Shown here in pieces: positions 1-8,218 of a stretch of 31,763 nt of DNA (its first letter is position 1; every line of letters starts with the position of its first letter). A model generated the notes under the pieces. That model saw nothing but the letters and a program-made list of their open reading frames with translations. It did no database searches and was not told the origin of the DNA. A program made the translations under genes and the position numbers. Origin of the DNA: Nostoc sp. CHAB 5834 (lineage in GTDB: Bacteria > Cyanobacteriota > Cyanobacteriia > Cyanobacteriales > Nostocaceae); contig JAIVFU010000075.1 of NCBI GenBank assembly GCA_020829485.1, forward strand, positions 1-31,763, in the 5' to 3' direction.

Positions 1-112
1 TTGAACTGTTTTGGCAGCGATCGCGAAGCTTGTTGGGTCATGCTTTATAACTACTGAAATGCTTACTATGTATACATTTTAGCAGTTTTCTACCCCATTT
101 TTCTCAGAGTTT

Positions 113-126
113 GTGAGAAATCCGGG
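113..126. repeat. Stray end of a mobile element (GTGAGAAATCCGGG)
   Basis: The 14 bases GTGAGAAATCCGGG are identical to the right terminal repeat of the complete MITE at 11362-11496. Here only one end is seen, directly before the truncated glycosidase sequence. It also forms a small hairpin with TTTCTCA just upstream (about 100-106). It is probably a relic of an insertion or recombination that removed the front of the neighbouring gene. Confidence 0.6.
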
Positions 127-1092
127 ATTGGAGCTGGAGCAAACGATGGGACTCCAGGGGACTTAGCAGGTATTTCCATTATTAACGGTAAGCTGGTGAG
201 CGAAGCTGTTAATGGTAGAACCAGCCTTATCCTCCCTGACAGTTCCAGTCGAGATGCCCGTATAGCAGCTCTTACCTCTAAAATTCTTGCAATTGCAAAC
301 AATCGTAATCGTGCAACAAGAGAAATAGATGGATTGAACCGCAAGCCTGGTTTGATTCGAGGTTGCGGTGGTGTAGGTGGAGACTTGCCTACAGAACAGC
401 CCAAGCATGACTTTACTTGCACAGATAACAGTGAACTGATTCAATTTACATCTGCTTTTGGGCAAACCACAGAGACAGGAGAAGGAGCAGAAGCTGTGCT
501 TGATGCGTCAGGCCAAGTCATCGAGTTTCGACAGCAGCGAGGAGGACAGATCCCCAGTAGTGGCTCAGTGTTATCAGGCACGGGTAATGCTGTTGAGTGG
601 TTACGAAATTATGCACAACTAGGCTCAAAAATTGATATTAAGACTCATGTTTTGACTAATGGATGGGACATGCGAAGAAGAGATGAGACTCCAGGAGTCA
701 TCAATGGAGGCCCAAGGTTGCTACGCAACGGAAAAATGGATATTACTGCTTATAAAGAAGGATTTCACTGGCCCGAAAATCCGGAATTTTATTATAGGTT
801 TGGGGTACGACGTAATCCTCGGACACTAGCTGGAATTACACCGCTAGGAAAATTGCTTTTAGTCACAATTGATGGTCGTCAGCCAACAAGAAGTGTAGGT
901 GCAAGTTTTGAAGAAAGCGCTCTGATTATGCGTACACTTGGAGCAACAGATGCTCTCAATCTTGATGGCGGTGGCTCTACAACTATGACTATTAACCAAC
1001 AACTCATTAACCATCCGTCTGATTCTACTGGAGAGCGACCAATTGCTGACGCTATTGTTATCCTGGATAAAATCGATAATCCCAGGCATTAA
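127..1092 (+). pseudogene. Phosphodiester glycosidase family (NAGPA domain), N-terminally truncated
   Basis: The C-terminal half matches the NAGPA/DUF2233 phosphodiester glycosidase family: GGPRLLRNGK, a FGVRRNPRTLAGI segment, LLLVTIDGR, and LNLDGGGSTTM near the end are the usual blocks. Coding similarity runs upstream of the first possible start (GTG at 196) to base 127 (GTPGDLAGISIINGK is a family-like segment), then stops at the mobile-element end at 113-126. The normal front of these proteins, a signal peptide or membrane anchor and the NGGFF-type segment, is missing. The family cleaves phosphodiester-linked sugars and in cyanobacteria is often annotated as exopolysaccharide related. A shortened protein could still start at GTG 196, but I see no ribosome binding site there. 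Most likely a 5'-deleted pseudogene. Confidence 0.75.
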
Positions 1093-1190
1093 ACAACTGA
1101 GCAAATAATCTCTATTGCCTTGCTCTTGAAAAAGACAATTGTGTGTTCGTTATCTTCTGAGTCGCTTAAAGTAACCGGAACAAGTTTGTT

Positions 1191-1389
1191 TTAGCCCAAG
1201 ATTGAACCTGAACCAACTTCCCACTGATGTTTGAGCAATTCCTGGTAAGTCTTTTCCCTTATCATCATCTGCTTATAGAGCATCTGCAAAAACAATGCGA
1301 GCTTGTTCACGGGACATCTGCTGCACAAGATCCGCGAAAGTTCTAAGGCTAAATTCTTGTTCTAAAGATAATTCAATGGGTTGATTCAT
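1191..1389 (-). pseudogene. nblA: NblA-type phycobilisome degradation protein, frameshifted
   Basis: From ATG at 1389 the minus strand reads MNQPIELSLEQEFSLRTFAD, then LVQQMSREQAR, which is the NblA family start. The frame then ends at TAA 1275-1273. In the next frame the family C-terminus continues as LYKQMMIREKTYQELLKHQW and ends at TAA 1193-1191. The two halves join at a run of five A/T (1288-1292), where one base appears inserted. Repaired, the protein would have about 65 residues, the normal NblA length. NblA proteins bind phycobilisomes and bring the Clp protease to them under nutrient starvation. The homopolymer makes a sequencing or assembly error possible. The upstream 250 bases are AT-rich and could hold its promoter; no element was defined there. 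Confidence 0.8.
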
Positions 1390-1647
1390 CGCTTTTATTA
1401 CTTACTCTTTTATTTGAGTTTGCTAGGTTAAGCAAATATTGCTTTATATAAATAAATGTTACGATACCTTTACAAAAACCAAAGGGGTGTAAACCGTACC
1501 GACGTAGGTTAGAAATGCCGTATCTGCTGCTGGAAACCTTGATATCACTCCATTGTGGCAACCCAAGTAAAAACCTAAGTTCTAAAGTTTCTTACTAAGA
1601 GGTTTTTAAAAGCATTTTTCGCCTCTGCTTGCGGCTGGCGATCACTC

Positions 1648-1881
1648 TTGGAGAAGATGGGCAATACTTTGGGCAAGAGTGGTGAGCGTCGCGGCGTGAT
1701 GCTGGAGTTTGAGGATCTTGACCCTGACAAGTTTGCTCAATTGGTGACAGATGCCCCACAGTGGACTGAGTGGATGGTTGAAATTAATCCTCAACCAATA
1801 ACAATTGGTTATTTTGATGGATTAGAAGAAGCTTATCCACTTGTACTGTTAGCCATACGGGAGGGTAAAAAGCCAGGATAA
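1648..1881 (+). pseudogene. Remnant of an unidentified conserved plasmid protein (copy 1)
   Basis: A 77-codon frame from TTG 1648 (an in-frame ATG lies at 1657), with codons open further upstream. The segment LDPDKFAQLVTDAPQWTEWM recurs, with substitutions, at 4805-4852, so it is a real coding relic. Its last 16 codons overlap the 3' end of the lipoxygenase gene on the other strand, which suggests the true gene was cut near base 1800 and the tail is accidental. I do not recognise the family and assign no function. Confidence 0.4.
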
Positions 1882-3677
1882 CATTCCTTTCGGCGTTGAT
1901 TGCGTTGTTCGATAAGTTTTTCTAAACCTTTGAGACGGTCTTGCAAGCCTCTTAGAACACCAATAGCTCGAAAGTCTTGAAAACTATTCACACCGAAATC
2001 TGTAAATGCCTTGGGATCTTGCTTGGTGCCAATCACTGCCATGACGTTAACCTGGGCAAATGTTGCCTCAACGCCAGGTAGGAAACTAGTAAGGCTATTC
2101 TCGTCCCGGATGATTCCTTTGATAGTTGGAATAGGCTGGTAGATAGCTCCTGGCATATTCGGAATAAAAGCCATGTATTGGTATTGAATCCAGGCAATAG
2201 CTGAGTGTTGTGGACCAGCAGTAAAAATGATTTGTGTCAGTAAATCAATCAACTGATCACGGTTAGTCAGACGGGGCGGTAGAGAAGCTAGACCAAAACC
2301 TTGCTTACTAATGGGTCTTTGTAAAGCTTGTATCCAATTTTGGAGTTCAAAATCCTCACGAATATCTCGGTTGGATTTGTAGTAAATTCCCACATATTGA
2401 CTAACATATTCTTCTAATGCTTTCCAGACTAGCAACCCGTCATCACGATAGGGAAAATCTCCCAGGAAAGAACGGTCATCGACACCGCGCTGGCGTAAAT
2501 TAGTCGGAAGAGCAAAGTTACTGAAGTTGTTAAAAACTTGGCTCACACCTTCATTTGCAAGGTTGCGTGAGCTTTCAAGGGTGCCTCCTAAAATGATATC
2601 TACTAATCCTTCAGGATTAATCAATACCTGATCTGCAACGGCATTGATTGCCATTGTGAATTCAAAATGGGGTTTTAGTAGCACATTCACGGGATGGCTT
2701 GCTGCTAGTTCACGAACAGTAGCGAGTGCAATTGGTTCTAAAGCCAGATGAGTCTGCCCTAAGTGACGTACTAACTCATGCACATAAAAATCAGCCATCT
2801 GAGCGATCAGTTTCGCCAAAGTCCAGTCCACTCCATCCATCGGTGTACAAAGCAGACTTGTTCCGGGAATTTGTCCTAGTTGGATGGCAATAGGGATTAA
2901 GCGGGAATCTCTGCGATTGCTTGAGGCATAATAGAGTGCGATTGGGGCAGTGAGAAATCGATTCTCTTTTGGAGTAACGATATCACTATCAAGTAATGCA
3001 TAATCGGTGACAAAAAGATTGCCATTTCGAGTAGCACTTTTGAGAGTTTCCCTAATGTGACCTCTTCTGTATACCTTTCTCAGCACAGTTTGAAAAATCT
3101 CATCCGTTATTCCAAGTTTTTGAGTAAGGCTGTAATTGAGTGCCAAGACATTCGTTAATTCCATTGGGTTGGGGCCAGAAAGCCTCTGCTGCGTGAATTT
3201 GGCATCACTTCCGAAGGTCTTGGCAATATCTGGTAAAGGCAATACTGGAAAAACCCCAGCGTAGTCTTCCAGCCTGAGAAATGACTGCGGATTCTTGAAA
3301 AATGCTTGTTGATTTGCTGCTATTTTTTCTGATAAACTTGCACGATTCTTGTTATACCCTTGGGAAAAAACCTCTTGAGCAGGTAAAGTTGCCACACGAA
3401 CAGCAGTCGGTAGCCGCAATGCGATCTGATATTGTTGACGTGTTTGTTCTAACTGCTGTTGACGCTCTTGCTGGCTTGTCAGTGCTTCATGTTGCGGTAA
3501 AGTTGGGATCTGTGGATTGGCAGGAGGACTTGGCTTTGAAGAGGGAGTATCGCCTTTAACTAAGTTTTCCAAGCCAGGGGTACAAGCTAAACCTAATAGA
3601 GCTAGCATGGTACGGCGCGATAGGACATATTGCTCTATCAATTGTTGGTGTCGTTGCTGTCGAGTCGGTAAGCCCAT
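1833..3677 (-). CDS. Lipoxygenase family protein with export-type N-terminus
   Basis: A 614-residue protein of the lipoxygenase superfamily, enzymes that add oxygen to polyunsaturated fatty acids using a non-haem iron. QRLSGPNPM near residue 165 is a family block. H300-ELVR-H305 followed by GQTHLALEP matches the first two iron histidines, and QH491SAIAW with the later IPNMP matches the third. The residue four after H491 is Ala where lipoxygenases carry Asn or His, and the C-terminus ends NSTSG where Ile normally supplies the carboxylate ligand. The N-terminus holds SRRTMLALLGLAC, a twin-arginine-like signal with a Cys that might be a lipobox, followed by a Pro/Gln-rich linker, so export is possible. 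The gene stands alone on its strand. Family is confident; activity is doubtful because two iron ligands differ. Confidence 0.85.
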   Translation of the reverse strand: MGLPTRQQRHQQLIEQYVLSRRTMLALLGLACTPGLENLVKGDTPSSKPSPPANPQIPTLPQHEALTSQQERQQQLEQTRQQYQIALRLPTAVRVATLPAQEVFSQGYNKNRASLSEKIAANQQAFFKNPQSFLRLEDYAGVFPVLPLPDIAKTFGSDAKFTQQRLSGPNPMELTNVLALNYSLTQKLGITDEIFQTVLRKVYRRGHIRETLKSATRNGNLFVTDYALLDSDIVTPKENRFLTAPIALYYASSNRRDSRLIPIAIQLGQIPGTSLLCTPMDGVDWTLAKLIAQMADFYVHELVRHLGQTHLALEPIALATVRELAASHPVNVLLKPHFEFTMAINAVADQVLINPEGLVDIILGGTLESSRNLANEGVSQVFNNFSNFALPTNLRQRGVDDRSFLGDFPYRDDGLLVWKALEEYVSQYVGIYYKSNRDIREDFELQNWIQALQRPISKQGFGLASLPPRLTNRDQLIDLLTQIIFTAGPQHSAIAWIQYQYMAFIPNMPGAIYQPIPTIKGIIRDENSLTSFLPGVEATFAQVNVMAVIGTKQDPKAFTDFGVNSFQDFRAIGVLRGLQDRLKGLEKLIEQRNQRRKECYPGFLPSRMANSTSG

Positions 3678-3870
3678 TACATTATCCTGCTGAAAAACCT
3701 ACTTTTCACCAATCAAAATCATACGGTGTCTATTTATGTTTGTGTAAAACATGATACTTATCTTTAAAATTACTAAAAAGGAAACCGACGATGCATCGGA
3801 TGATGAGAGTGGGGCAGTAATCGAGTCTGTTAAAACCGCGTCTGTTGAATTGTATGCTACTGAGTGTGAA

Positions 3871-3900
3871 GCGTAGGCATAGCCCGCCTTTGGCATCGCT
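3871..3900. repeat. Short dispersed repeat, 30 bases, copy 1
   Basis: Begins GCGTAGGCATAGCCCG and ends GGCATCGCT. It is a member of the short dispersed repeats common in Nostoc-type genomes. It lies in frame inside the replication protein remnant and reads Ala-stop-Ala-stop there. Confidence 0.7.
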
Positions 3901-4368
3901 AACTCTGTTGAACTTTCTGGGGCTGAACTCAAGAAGCTGCAAGACAAACGTGCCAAAACCAAAACTGAACGACACCAGCAGCGCTTGGCTGAATTATCCC
4001 GTCGCTATGAAGTTGAAGTTACGCCTGATTTGGTTGAGAAAGATGATGACGGGTGGTATCCTCAACTGCGGATGCACTACTATTTGACGCTGGGGCGAGA
4101 GTTTCTGACGAACCGTGATGCTAAACGGGCAGCAGCGCAATTGGAATTAGGGGAGAATTCGATTTGGAAACCAGATTTTAACAAGGGGCAGCTATTGCCT
4201 GCTGTACTATTACTGGAAAATCTGAATCTATTGCAGTTTCTTACACCAGACGTTCAGTTACGTGGCAGCGACGAGAAGATGGTCGAGTTTAAGGCACTGG
4301 CACTAAAGCATCGGCACGTTATCAAGAATTACTTGAATGTTTCTATCTCGGAAAAACTGACCCCAGTA

Positions 4369-4398
4369 GCGTAGGCGTAGCCCGTCGTAGACATCGCT
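4369..4398. repeat. Short dispersed repeat, 30 bases, copy 2
   Basis: Begins GCGTAGGCGTAGCCCG and ends GACATCGCT. Same length, orientation and codon phase as the copy at 3871-3900, with about 25 of 30 bases shared. It again places two TAG codons in the host frame. Confidence 0.7.
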
Positions 4399-4507
4399 CA
4401 GAAGTTACTGGCGAAGATTGATTTAACAAGTGGTAGGGGTTTAAGTAAAGAGCTTCTATCAAGCAGCGCGTTTTGATGCCTAAATCTAAATCCCCGTCAC
4501 AAAACGT

Positions 4508-4526
4508 AATTGCGAATTGCGAATTG
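4508..4526. repeat. Heptamer tandem repeat (AATTGCG)n
   Basis: Two full units and one partial unit of AATTGCG. Such short tandem heptamers are typical of heterocystous cyanobacteria. No function is assigned. The surrounding stretch 4475-4804 holds no gene that I can see. Confidence 0.6.
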
Positions 4527-4804
4527 TTTTAATCACGCCTCAAATTTAAGCCGTATGTTGGGCGATTGGGATCAAGGGAGAAACGGGAGAGTGTCTATAA
4601 GTTTTTGATTTGGTGAATTGGATCATCTTTTTTGTGGAGTTCTCTTAGTTTGCTGAACTAGACATTTATAACTCCTGCACTCGTTAAGCCAGAACAAGAC
4701 ACTGTTCATCCATTTCGCTAATCTCAGCCCCAATCATACCTATTTCTATGTCTGTGGATATAAGTTTGTTTAATTTTGAAATATTAAAGTGAAACATTGA
4801 CTAA

Positions 4805-4996
4805 TTTGCTCAATTGCTTGTCGATGCGCCGCAGTGGACTGAGTGCATGGCGTGAGAAAGTTGGGCACAGAAAGCGATCGCTAAAAGGTCAGTACCTCCC
4901 AAGGAAAAAGAACTAACTCTTATCCAGCAAGGTGCATTTCTCAGCTATCCCAGTTTCGAGCAAACATCAAGTGTGAAACCAGCCGCTTTATCTTGA
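4805..4996 (+). pseudogene. Remnant of an unidentified plasmid protein (copy 2 of the 1648 segment)
   Basis: The frame from 4805 reads FAQLLVDAPQWTECMA, closely matching the remnant at 1648-1881. It meets a TGA at 4853 and then continues in the same frame for over 40 codons (including VPPKEKELTLIQQGAFLSYP) to TGA 4996. There is no usable start codon. It is therefore a decayed piece of the same unknown gene, preserving a further downstream segment. Two HIP1 octamers lie near it (about 4874 and 5031). The 257 bases between it and the DUF1579 gene show nothing else. Confidence 0.4.
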
Positions 4997-5253
4997 AGTT
5001 ACTAAATTTATTTTCCAAATCTACAAAAAAGCGATCGCTTACTGGCATTGGAGCCGTATCACCATCTTACCGAAGAACAAAATAAGCTAATCAGCATTTA
5101 AGTTGCATAAAAGCAGGGCTGATGCTCTTACTACGAGCGAATCATTGTGGAAAAATAAATGACGATTAGCTTAGAGTCAATAATAAATTGAGCAACTTTA
5201 TTAATCATTGGCTGTTGCTTGCATCCTGCCTGCCTTTCTGGTCTAGCATTCTG

Positions 5254-5769
5254 CTACTGCTTCCGCCGAGAGTTTACGGTCATAAACTGATGCCACTGCC
5301 CATCATCGCCCAGTACATGAGATGTCATCACCCGATGATTATCACTCTTGAACTCGATTACATCTCTGTACTTTGCCATCTTCTCATCGCCCATCATCGC
5401 AGGCCCGTCAGAATTGAGCGAAAGTATGTTTTTAGCCGCGTCCAATTCACCGTCGTACAACCACAGATAAGTCATCATTGACCCAACCCAGGTGCCTACA
5501 TAGCGTTGCTTCTGCGGGTCATATCCGAGCGTTATTATCATTGTTGCCGCACCACCACAGGGCATTTCGCCCTGTCCTTCAGCTACAACCCAGAGTCCAC
5601 CGATTGATCGCACACTTTCCGTTCCTGTTGCTCTTTCAGGCGGTTTATCTGGACTCATCATCGCCTCTGTTTCATAAGTCCACTCACCGACGAGTCTCTG
5701 TAGCCACTGATGTTCCTTTTGTGGCTCAGTATTCATTGTTGGCTCCTGTTGTGTTTTAGTTGTCTCCAT
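5254..5769 (-). CDS. DUF1579 family protein
   Basis: A 171-residue protein whose core (HQWLQRLVGEWTYE near residue 20, then GLWVVAEGQGEM, TLGYDPQKQRYVGTWVGSMM, and a final W-HQFMTVN strand) is the DUF1579 pattern, a small lipocalin-like beta-barrel domain of unknown biochemical role. No signal peptide or membrane segment is seen. The ATG at 5769 follows a good ribosome binding site (AGGAG, about nine bases upstream). A second ATG twelve codons later is less well placed. The gene is complete and stands alone between remnants, one of the few intact genes in this part. Its substrate cannot be inferred from sequence. Confidence 0.85.
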   Translation of the reverse strand: METTKTQQEPTMNTEPQKEHQWLQRLVGEWTYETEAMMSPDKPPERATGTESVRSIGGLWVVAEGQGEMPCGGAATMIITLGYDPQKQRYVGTWVGSMMTYLWLYDGELDAAKNILSLNSDGPAMMGDEKMAKYRDVIEFKSDNHRVMTSHVLGDDGQWHQFMTVNSRRKQ

Positions 5770-5825
5770 TGCTTTAGCTCCTTTTAATCAATTATTGAGG
5801 AATGTAATTAGCGCGAAGCCCAACT

Positions 5826-5866
5826 CTGTAGGCGAAGCCGCCCCAAAGGGCTAGCAACCGCGTAAA
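5826..5866. repeat. Degenerate short dispersed repeat
   Basis: TGTAGGCGAAGCCGCC followed by CCAAAGGGCTAGC resembles the GTAGGCGTAGCC-type dispersed repeats seen elsewhere in the window. It lies in the gap upstream of the DUF1579 gene and has no coding role here. Confidence 0.4.
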
Positions 5867-5911
5867 ATGATCAAAAATCAAGATTTTAGTAGTACATAAA
5901 TACTATCATGT

Positions 5912-5931
5912 CTCAACTAATTGAGGTTTTT
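5912..5931 (+). terminator. Weak hairpin followed by T run
   Basis: CTCAA-CTAA-TTGAG followed by GTTTTT. The stem is only five pairs, so a rho-independent terminator is possible but weak. It sits just before the rarA fragment. Confidence 0.25.
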
Positions 5932-6016
5932 AACTGGCAGATTGACGAAAACTTTGGTACTTATGATTTCTCCTTTTGAAGGGCATTTTCCTCCAGGTAA
6001 ATTAGCAGCTTAAATA

Positions 6017-6509
6017 ATGGATTTATTTGATCAGCATCTTGCAAAAATAACTGAAGAATCAGCACCTCTGGCGGCTCGGATGCGTCCACGGACACTTGAT
6101 GAATTTATTGGGTTTTGAGCATATTATCGGGCAAGGAAGGCTACTGCGGCGTGCTATTAGTTTAGATCAACTGTCTTCCTTAATCTTTTCTGGGCCACCA
6201 GGGACTGGCAAAACTACTTTAGCCCGTGTTATTGCCAATACCACCCGCGCTCACTTCATTGCTATCAATGCTGTACTCTCAGGAGTTAAAGAAATTCGAG
6301 CCGCAATTGAAATAGCCCAACAAAAGCGCAAGTTTCATAATCAACGAACTATTCTTTTTATCGATGAAGTTCATCGTTTTAACAAGTCTCAGCAGGATGC
6401 CTTATTGCCTTGGGTAGAGAATGGTACAATCATTCTCGTTGGTGCTACCACGGAAAATCCTTTTTTTGAGGTCAATAAGGCACTTGTCAGCCGTTCGCAG
6501 ATTTTTCAA
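6017..6509 (+). pseudogene. rarA: RarA/MgsA replication-associated AAA ATPase, 5' fragment with frameshift
   Basis: From ATG 6017 the reading is MDLFDQHLAKITEESAPLAA and RMRPRTLDEFIG, the exact RarA start. One extra base near 6110-6116 then shifts the frame. The protein continues as FEHIIGQGRLLRRAI, with Walker A GPPGTGKT, Walker B FIDEVHRFNKSQQDALLP, and GATTENPFFEVNKALVSRSQ. At base 6509 the RarA sequence stops and a transposase fragment follows in frame. Intact RarA has over 400 residues (over 700 where fused to a second domain in cyanobacteria); only about 160 remain. RarA acts at stalled replication forks. This fragment lacks the lid and oligomerisation domains and is almost certainly inactive. 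Confidence 0.85.
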
Positions 6510-7226
6510 CAACCATCAACCCAAGGTTATCCTATAACCCTTTTAGGAGATGACTTGTATTCTCACCAACCTATTTGTGAGTTAGCCCTAAAACAAGGTT
6601 ATAATTTTATTTTTGTTTGTCTGAAAAACTCACATAAAACTCTATATGAATGGCTAGAATTTTTAGAAAGAAGTGGACAAATTACAACCGTTGAAAAGAA
6701 ACAATGGGATGGGCGAAAAAATCTAATTTATCGCTATCGTTATGCTTCTAGAGTTCCCTTAAAAGATGAAGACTCAAGTCTCCAAGTTAATTGGTGCGAA
6801 GTGACTGTTATTAATGAAAAAACAGAGGAAATTATCTACCAAAATAATTGGATAACTAATCATAAAATCACTGAAAATAATGTTGAAAGAATTGTCAAGG
6901 CTGCACGCAGCAGATGGAAAGTTGAGAATGAAGGCAATAACGTTCTGAAAAATCATGGTTATAATTTAGAGCATAATTTTGGTCATGGTGAAAATCATTT
7001 GTGTGAGTTATTATTGTCTTTGAATTTATTAGCTTTTTTATTTCATACCGTCTTAGATTTAGTTAATTATACCTATCAAAAAGTTCGTGAATTATTAGTA
7101 ACTCGAACTACTTTCTTTAAGGATATTCGTACCTTATTAAAATATTCATGGTTTAAAGATTGGTCGCATTTATTCTCATTTATTCTCACAGAACATATTC
7201 CATTAAAAAAAGTAAATTCTAGTTGA
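6510..7226 (+). pseudogene. C-terminal part of a DDE transposase (IS4/ISNCY-like), fused to rarA
   Basis: About 238 codons in frame with the rarA fragment. TLLGDDLYSHQPICELALKQ carries a DD typical of the second catalytic region of IS4-like DDE transposases. The WKVENEGNNVLKNHGYNLEH segment, with its Glu (Y/W..E type motif), completes the catalytic set. The N-terminal third of the transposase is missing, so the join is a deletion or recombination point and not an insertion-sequence end. The fused frame 6096-7226 is open from end to end, but no sensible function is expected. The IS family name is uncertain. Confidence 0.7.
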
Positions 7227-7460
7227 AAAATGTCAATCTATTGAAAAAGGAGGAGAAAATTATTTTATTAAAAAAACTAAAAAATTGGTTGAATTTCATC
7301 TGGATATATCAGTTGAAATCGATTTTTCATGGACAAATTTCTTAAAACCTGTCTATCTTCAGCGTCGGATGATAATTATCTGTCGCAAAATGATGCTTCG
7401 ACACAAATTCTCTATTTAAATAACAGAATTTTCTCTGATTTTTTTTCAAAATGAGAATTG
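7227..7460. mobile_element. Tail of the broken insertion sequence
   Basis: AT-rich sequence without a gene between the transposase stop and the point where recD2 similarity begins (about 7460). It presumably carries the right end of the element that truncated recD2. No convincing terminal repeat or target duplication could be identified, because the left end is lost. Confidence 0.4.
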
Positions 7461-7882
7461 CTGACTTCAATCAGTCGCTCAATTTGGTTTTCGATGATGT
7501 CGAGTGTTTCCAAACCGAAGTGAGCAACGATACGCTTGGCTGTGACTGGGCCAACTCCTTTGATTAGTCCACTACCCAAGTATTTCTCAATTCCGGTGAG
7601 TGTTGCTGGTTTGGTTTCTTTATAATTGGTGACTTGGAATTGTGGCCCAAACTGGGGATGCTCTCGCCAAAAGCCTGTTAGTTGAAGTGTCTGCCCTGGC
7701 TGAATATTGGCAAAACTACCGACGATTGTGGTTAAATCTCTAAATCTGGGGCGTACCAAACGCGCCACTGTATACCCCGACTCCTCTGAATGGAAGGTCA
7801 AGCGTTCTATTACCCCAGTAATTATTTCATGCTGGGGAGTAACGTTAACTTGTTGCTGGATGGGAGTTTGGGAAGTGGACAT
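7412..7882 (-). pseudogene. recD2: RecD2-type helicase, N-terminal fragment
   Basis: From ATG 7882 the product shows the RecD2 N-terminal OB-like domain (GVIERLTFHSEESGYTVARL, then GQTLQLTGFWREHPQFGPQF) and the start of the helix-hairpin-helix region (GIEKYLGSGLIKGVGPVTAK, then IIENQIERLIEV). Similarity ends at about 7460; the last 16 residues are read from mobile-element DNA. The full helicase has over 700 residues, so the motor domains are missing. A second piece of the same kind of gene lies at 17117-17345 on the same strand. RecD2 is an SF1B helicase in DNA repair. Confidence 0.8.
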
Positions 7883-8067
7883 TGCTTTGGGCGAAAATGT
7901 TTCCTGCTGTCGTTACGGCAAAATATTCAATATTAGTATTAATCAGCCATTAATATAGTACATACACACTAAAATATAATATGCAATTGTCTGCTGTGAC
8001 AAAGCATTTATATAAACTAGTGTCTTTTATACCGAAATTACAGCATCAGCACTCAAAAGTGCAATCA

Positions 8068-8208
8068 TCACAGGAAAGTGCGGGTACGCCATTGCCATCG
8101 GTTCATGGCGGGTACGCGATCGCACTCCTGACAGCAGCAATTGGAGGCATCTAAAAAGGCAGTGGCGACTTGTTTGCAGTCTTTGGAGTAGCAGATTTTG
8201 CTCATATA
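8068..8208 (-). CDS. Small cysteine-rich protein downstream of sigma factor
   Basis: Forty-six codons from ATG 8208, starting 11 bases after the stop of the sigma gene on the same strand. The product has six cysteines in 40 residues (MSKICYSKDCKQVA then SNCCCQECDRV), which suggests a zinc or iron-sulphur knuckle. After CDR the next frame reads HEPMAMAYPHFPV and might be the true tail, since the 10-mer GCGGGTACGC is duplicated here (about 8067 and 8108) and a small insertion could have shifted the frame. No clear ribosome binding site is seen, so translational coupling to the sigma gene is possible. Function unknown. Confidence 0.4.
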   Translation of the reverse strand, partial: YMSKICYSKDCKQVATAFLDASNCCCQECDRVPAMNRWQWRTRTFL

Positions 8209-8218
8209 AATGAAACAC

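Larger units (their letters stand above)
3751..4474 (+). pseudogene. C-terminal remnant of a CyRepA1-type (DUF3854) plasmid replication protein
   Basis: One reading frame runs from about 3751 to TGA at 4474. The segment around GWYPQLRMHYYLTLGREFL and the later HRHVIKNYLNV resemble the C-terminal part of large cyanobacterial plasmid replication proteins (CyRepA1 family, primase/helicase type), as I recall the family. The large N-terminal domains are absent. Two 30-base dispersed repeats (3871-3900, 4369-4398) interrupt the frame. Both keep the frame, and each adds two TAG codons. The longest open piece between them is 3985-4374 (start TTG). Without the repeats the frame would be continuous. 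This is therefore a dead fragment, and the working initiator of the replicon must lie elsewhere. Confidence 0.6.

Noticed and set aside
1273..1300. Programmed frameshift in nblA
   Set aside because: The family is normally one frame and no stimulatory hairpin is seen. A mutation or homopolymer sequencing error is more likely.
3871..4398. Stop-codon read-through or recoding at the TAG codons in the replication remnant
   Set aside because: The gene also lacks its N-terminal domains, and the stops come from a known type of dispersed repeat. Decay is the simpler explanation.
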